From NCBI RefSeq assembly GCF_003285545.1, contig NZ_QLNV01000007.1:1-64000 (forward strand): DNA of 64,000 nt, written 5' to 3'. Positions 61,629 to 64,000 of this stretch are shown piece after piece. Position 1 is the first letter of the stretch. The number at the start of each line of letters is the position of its first letter. Both the position numbers and the translations under genes were made by a program. The DNA comes from Sinomicrobium soli (GTDB lineage: Bacteria > Bacteroidota > Bacteroidia > Flavobacteriales > Flavobacteriaceae). The notes below the pieces were generated by a model, which saw only the letters and a program-made list of their open reading frames with translations, made no database searches and had not been told where the DNA came from.

Positions 61629-62669
61629 TCAATCGACCAGAACGTCTTCAAACCCTGCGGTTGTATATTTCTGCATGGTATTATTCTCGTCCAGGTAGAG
61701 CATATAGGCCTGTATTTCCGGTTTTTTACGGAGAAATTCCTTTGTCCGTTCCAGTCCCATGACCATGAAGGTGGTCGCATAGGCATCGGCTTCCATACAG
61801 GTCTTTGCCAGTACGGTAACACTCAGTACATTGCCCTTTTTGGTATACCCGGTAATGGGATCTACGGTATGTACGTATTGCTCCCCGGTGATGGTGTCGG
61901 TAATGGTTTTCCTGTAATTTCCCGAGGTGGCCATTCCGAGATCCTCGAGTTTTATTTTGGCGATAAAACTCCTTTCCACCCCATCGGCGTGCAACGGATC
62001 ATCTATGGCAATTAGCCAGTTCCGGTCCTGCACCGTATTTCTCCCGTGTGCCGCCAGTTCACCGCCAACTTCCACAACGTAGTCCCCGATCCCCCTGTCC
62101 CTTAAAAAATCTCCAATGACATCCACGGTATATCCCTGGGCGATGGAATTAAAATCGAACGTGATCTCCTCCCTGTCCTTATATATCCTGTTTTCCGGGG
62201 TAAGCCTTACCTTGTCGAAGCCGCAATACTGCAGGAGGCTGTCTACTTTTGTACTGTCCAGGGCCATGCGCTTGTGATCGGGGCCGAAACCCCAGGCACG
62301 TACCAGTTTGCCTATGGTGGGATCAAAACTTCCATCCGATGCTTCCCATATGGTACGGGACATTTCAAAAACGTTCCGGAAGTTATCATCCACCACTACC
62401 GTACTGTCTCCGGCATTGATCCTGGAAATATCAGAATCCGGCCGGTATGCCGACATCGACATGTCTATGGCCAGCAGTATGGAATCTACGGCCGGTTTCA
62501 GGTCTTCACCACTGCCTGAAACATAGCGTACCGCATAGGTACTTCCCTGTGCCTCCCCGGTGATCACATGGAGCGATGGGGCTCCTTCCCCGTTCCGGCA
62601 TCCCGGAAAAATTGTCATTACAAAGAACAATATTGTTGCGCCGCTAATCAATTTCCTGTATCCCGTCAT
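61629..62669 (-). CDS. apbE: FAD:protein FMN transferase (ApbE), lipoprotein
   Basis: A 346-residue enzyme that attaches FMN to a Ser/Thr of target flavoproteins such as NqrB/NqrC. A signal peptide with lipobox (FFVMTIFPGC) anchors it in the envelope. Seen are GEAQGSTYAVRYVSGSG, FDFNSIAQGYTVDVIGDFL, GDYVVEVGGELAAHG and the metal-binding VHTVDPITGYTKKGN. Its start overlaps the 3-prime end of the upstream small gene by 26 bases, so they form an operon, and that partner is the one usually labelled as NqrF-related in Flavobacteria. Confidence 0.94.
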   Translation of the reverse strand: MTGYRKLISGATILFFVMTIFPGCRNGEGAPSLHVITGEAQGSTYAVRYVSGSGEDLKPAVDSILLAIDMSMSAYRPDSDISRINAGDSTVVVDDNFRNVFEMSRTIWEASDGSFDPTIGKLVRAWGFGPDHKRMALDSTKVDSLLQYCGFDKVRLTPENRIYKDREEITFDFNSIAQGYTVDVIGDFLRDRGIGDYVVEVGGELAAHGRNTVQDRNWLIAIDDPLHADGVERSFIAKIKLEDLGMATSGNYRKTITDTITGEQYVHTVDPITGYTKKGNVLSVTVLAKTCMEADAYATTFMVMGLERTKEFLRKKPEIQAYMLYLDENNTMQKYTTAGFEDVLVD

Positions 62670-63003
62670 AATTTATAATATATTTTTCTCCTCTTATCAC
62701 CGGTTTTTCATAGTCTTCGGCATTGGCAATGCCGACCCCGGCATAATATGTCCTGGCCTTAAACTTCAGTGCGTGTTCCCTGATGGTTTCCATAAATGAA
62801 AGGTCGTATTTTACCGGGTTATCCGGGTACAGCACTGCCTTTACCACTATAAAGTGCAGTTTTTTATTCCTGAGGCAGACAAACTGGGGGTTCACCCCGA
62901 GTTTACTGTTTACCCCCAGAAACTCGAAACCGTCGGATTCCAGCTGCTTGCCCACAATATTCATGGCCAGGCGATGTAATTCCTGTTCGTTTAGCATTTC
63001 CAT
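62644..63003 (-). CDS. Small NqrF-associated protein (annotated as Na+-NQR subunit F-like)
   Basis: A 119-residue protein beginning MEMLNEQELHRLAMNIVGKQ and containing GVNPQFVCLRNKKLHFIVVK and FKARTYYAGVGIANAEDYEK. In Flavobacteria such proteins are commonly labelled Na(+)-translocating NADH-quinone reductase subunit F, but no flavin, NADH or 2Fe-2S binding motif is visible here, so the label should be read as association only. It overlaps apbE by 26 bases, suggesting a role in flavinylation or assembly of an Nqr-type complex (inference). No nqr genes are in the window. Confidence 0.75.
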   Translation of the reverse strand: MEMLNEQELHRLAMNIVGKQLESDGFEFLGVNSKLGVNPQFVCLRNKKLHFIVVKAVLYPDNPVKYDLSFMETIREHALKFKARTYYAGVGIANAEDYEKPVIRGEKYIINYDGIQEID

Positions 63004-63008
63004 AGCTG

Positions 63009-63016
63009 CAAAGATA
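63009..63016 (-). promoter_or_regulatory. -7 box of the NqrF-like/apbE operon
   Basis: TATCTTTG on the minus strand, an exact TAnnTTTG match ending 5 bases before the ATG, so the message would be leaderless or nearly so. Confidence 0.45.
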
Positions 63017-63134
63017 CTTAATTGTTGGGTTAAAGGGGGAATTAGGTTAATGGGTTATTGAGTATATGTTCCGGAATAATATCCTGACCATTCAATATGT
63101 AACCGCAGTTACAGAACGCTTTGAAAGATGTACG

Positions 63135-63142
63135 TACATTTG
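63135..63142 (+). promoter_or_regulatory. -7 box of the YeeE/YedE gene
   Basis: TACATTTG, an exact TAnnTTTG match about 20 bases before the ATG at 63164. Confidence 0.45.
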
Positions 63143-63163
63143 TTTTGAATAACCTGATGTATT

Positions 63164-63721
63164 ATGGATTTTATCTTCAAACCTTTTCCCTGGTATGTTT
63201 CCGGGGTACTGATAGGAGCAGTAATGCTGCTTCTTATTTACATGGGCAGGAATTTTGGCATGTCGTCCAACCTGCGCACCATGTGCGCTGTTCTGGGAAG
63301 CGGAAAATTTGCCGGATTTTTCCGTTTCGACTGGAAAGCCCAGCGCTGGAACCTGGCCGTGGTTCTGGGGGCCATGATCGGAGGGTTTATCACCGTTCAT
63401 TTCCTGTCTGACGGAAGCGGGGTAGATCTCAACCCGGATACCGTGGCCCAACTGGCCCGGATGAATATCGATGCGCCACAGGGCAGGTTATTGCCCGATG
63501 CCCTGTTCGGCATGGAACAGGCTTTAACCCCAAAAGGGTTGCTCATTCTCCTCGGAGGGGGCTTCCTGGTAGGTTTCGGGGCGAGATATGCAGGAGGTTG
63601 CACCTCCGGGCATGCCATCAGCGGGATCAGTAACCTGCAGCTCCCCTCGGTTATAGCGGTCATAGGTTTTTTTATCGGCGGACTGCTGATGTCACACCTG
63701 ATATTACCGCTTATCTTCTGA
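63164..63721 (+). CDS. YeeE/YedE-family (thiosulfate) transporter, first half-protein
   Basis: A 185-residue membrane protein with about four or five helices. The family residues are present: NFGMSSNLRTMCAVLGSGKF (Cys) and ARYAGGCTSGHAISGISNLQ (Cys in GGCTSGH). In YeeE these cysteines relay thiosulfate across the membrane. Split systems use two short proteins instead of one long YeeE; here the second half follows after 58 bases. Substrate is thiosulfate or another sulfur compound, inferred from the family. Confidence 0.88.
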   Translation: MDFIFKPFPWYVSGVLIGAVMLLLIYMGRNFGMSSNLRTMCAVLGSGKFAGFFRFDWKAQRWNLAVVLGAMIGGFITVHFLSDGSGVDLNPDTVAQLARMNIDAPQGRLLPDALFGMEQALTPKGLLILLGGGFLVGFGARYAGGCTSGHAISGISNLQLPSVIAVIGFFIGGLLMSHLILPLIF

Positions 63722-63779
63722 TCGTTATGATTCAAACCTGCAACCCGCTTATAAAATACCTTAATCTAAAATTATTCGC

Positions 63780-64000
63780 ATGAAATATTTCAAATTTCTC
63801 CTCACAGGCATATTTTTCGGGATCGTACTTACCAAATCTGAAGCTGTTTCCTGGTACCGGATCTATGAAATGTTCCACTTCCAGTCCTTTCACATGTACG
63901 GTATTATCACCGTTGCCATAATTACCGGGCTTATTGGCATTCAGTTTTTCAAACGCAGGAAAGTAAGGGACACTGACGGAAACATCATCGAGATACAGGA
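63780..64000 (+). CDS. YeeE/YedE-family transporter, second half-protein (partial)
   Basis: Starts MKYFKFLLTGIFFGIVLTKS, continues WYRIYEMFHFQSFHMYGIIT, and runs off the right edge with the frame open (HFQSFHMYG is typical of the DUF6691/YeeE C-terminal half). At least two membrane segments are visible. It should form the two-chain transporter with the preceding gene. The C-terminus is outside the window. Confidence 0.85.
   Translation, partial: MKYFKFLLTGIFFGIVLTKSEAVSWYRIYEMFHFQSFHMYGIITVAIITGLIGIQFFKRRKVRDTDGNIIEIQ

Overview
The window reads as chromosomal DNA of a Flavobacteriaceae-type Bacteroidota. The grounds are: promoters that fit the Bacteroidota TTG/TAnnTTTG consensus; lipoproteins with an acidic stretch after the lipid-modified cysteine; a LytS/LytTR pair; a fused E1 alpha/beta dehydrogenase; glutamine synthetase type III beside type II; and a TRAP/Uxa galacturonate locus. 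I cannot name the species. Base composition is moderate in the core genes and falls clearly in the 10.3-14.4 kb accessory patch.

Layout. 0-10 kb holds a PhnA-domain protein, a fused 2-oxoacid dehydrogenase E1, a K+(Na+)/H+ antiporter, a secreted VWA protein, a two-component pair and a 2-hydroxyacid dehydrogenase. 10.3-14.4 kb is a scar-rich island: a decayed tyrosine recombinase, a frameshifted small gene, a broken IS1182-like element, a HigBA toxin-antitoxin module bounded by inverted attC-like ends, a 303-bp second scar of the same IS, and the C-terminal stump of a winged-helix regulator. A tRNA-Leu(CAG) follows. 14.8-19.4 kb carries icmF and purU. 19.5-24 kb has an AraC regulator and five consecutive lipoprotein genes, one apparently a seven-bladed propeller. 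24.5-32.4 kb is housekeeping: a BtuF-like protein, pyrF, prfA, purM and the divergent glnN/glnA pair. 32.6-44.8 kb has transporters, a giant metallophosphoesterase/outer-membrane-barrel fusion, an HD-PycTM (Pycsar-effector-like) protein, a GAF protein, a DUF3050 protein and a ferredoxin.

45.4-56.4 kb is a coherent pectin/galacturonate locus: pectinesterase, LacI-family regulator, uxaA, uxaB, a three-gene TRAP transporter, uxaC and a kduD-like dehydrogenase. Together these would de-esterify pectin, import the released uronates and convert them to 2-keto-3-deoxygluconate; the KDG kinase and aldolase are not in the window. A shared 12-bp core (GCAATCGATTAC) lies upstream of both the pectinesterase and the kduD-uxaC unit, and a CG-centred palindrome lies upstream of the TRAP operon, which points to LacI-type control. 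56.7-64 kb has an M28 peptidase, PPK2, map, a methyltransferase, ApbE with an NqrF-like partner, and a YeeE/YedE transporter that runs off the window end.

Intergenic DNA is unusually rich in dispersed repeats: TTAGTT-rich tracts after genes, CATTCTGA...GAATCTCC elements, a ~330-bp two-copy element, and a 21-bp GC-rich palindrome that is cleanly present in one copy of that element and absent from the other. The strongest leads are this palindrome, the integrase-less cassette-like island, the phosphoesterase/kinase-like/barrel fusion and the orphan HD-PycTM protein.
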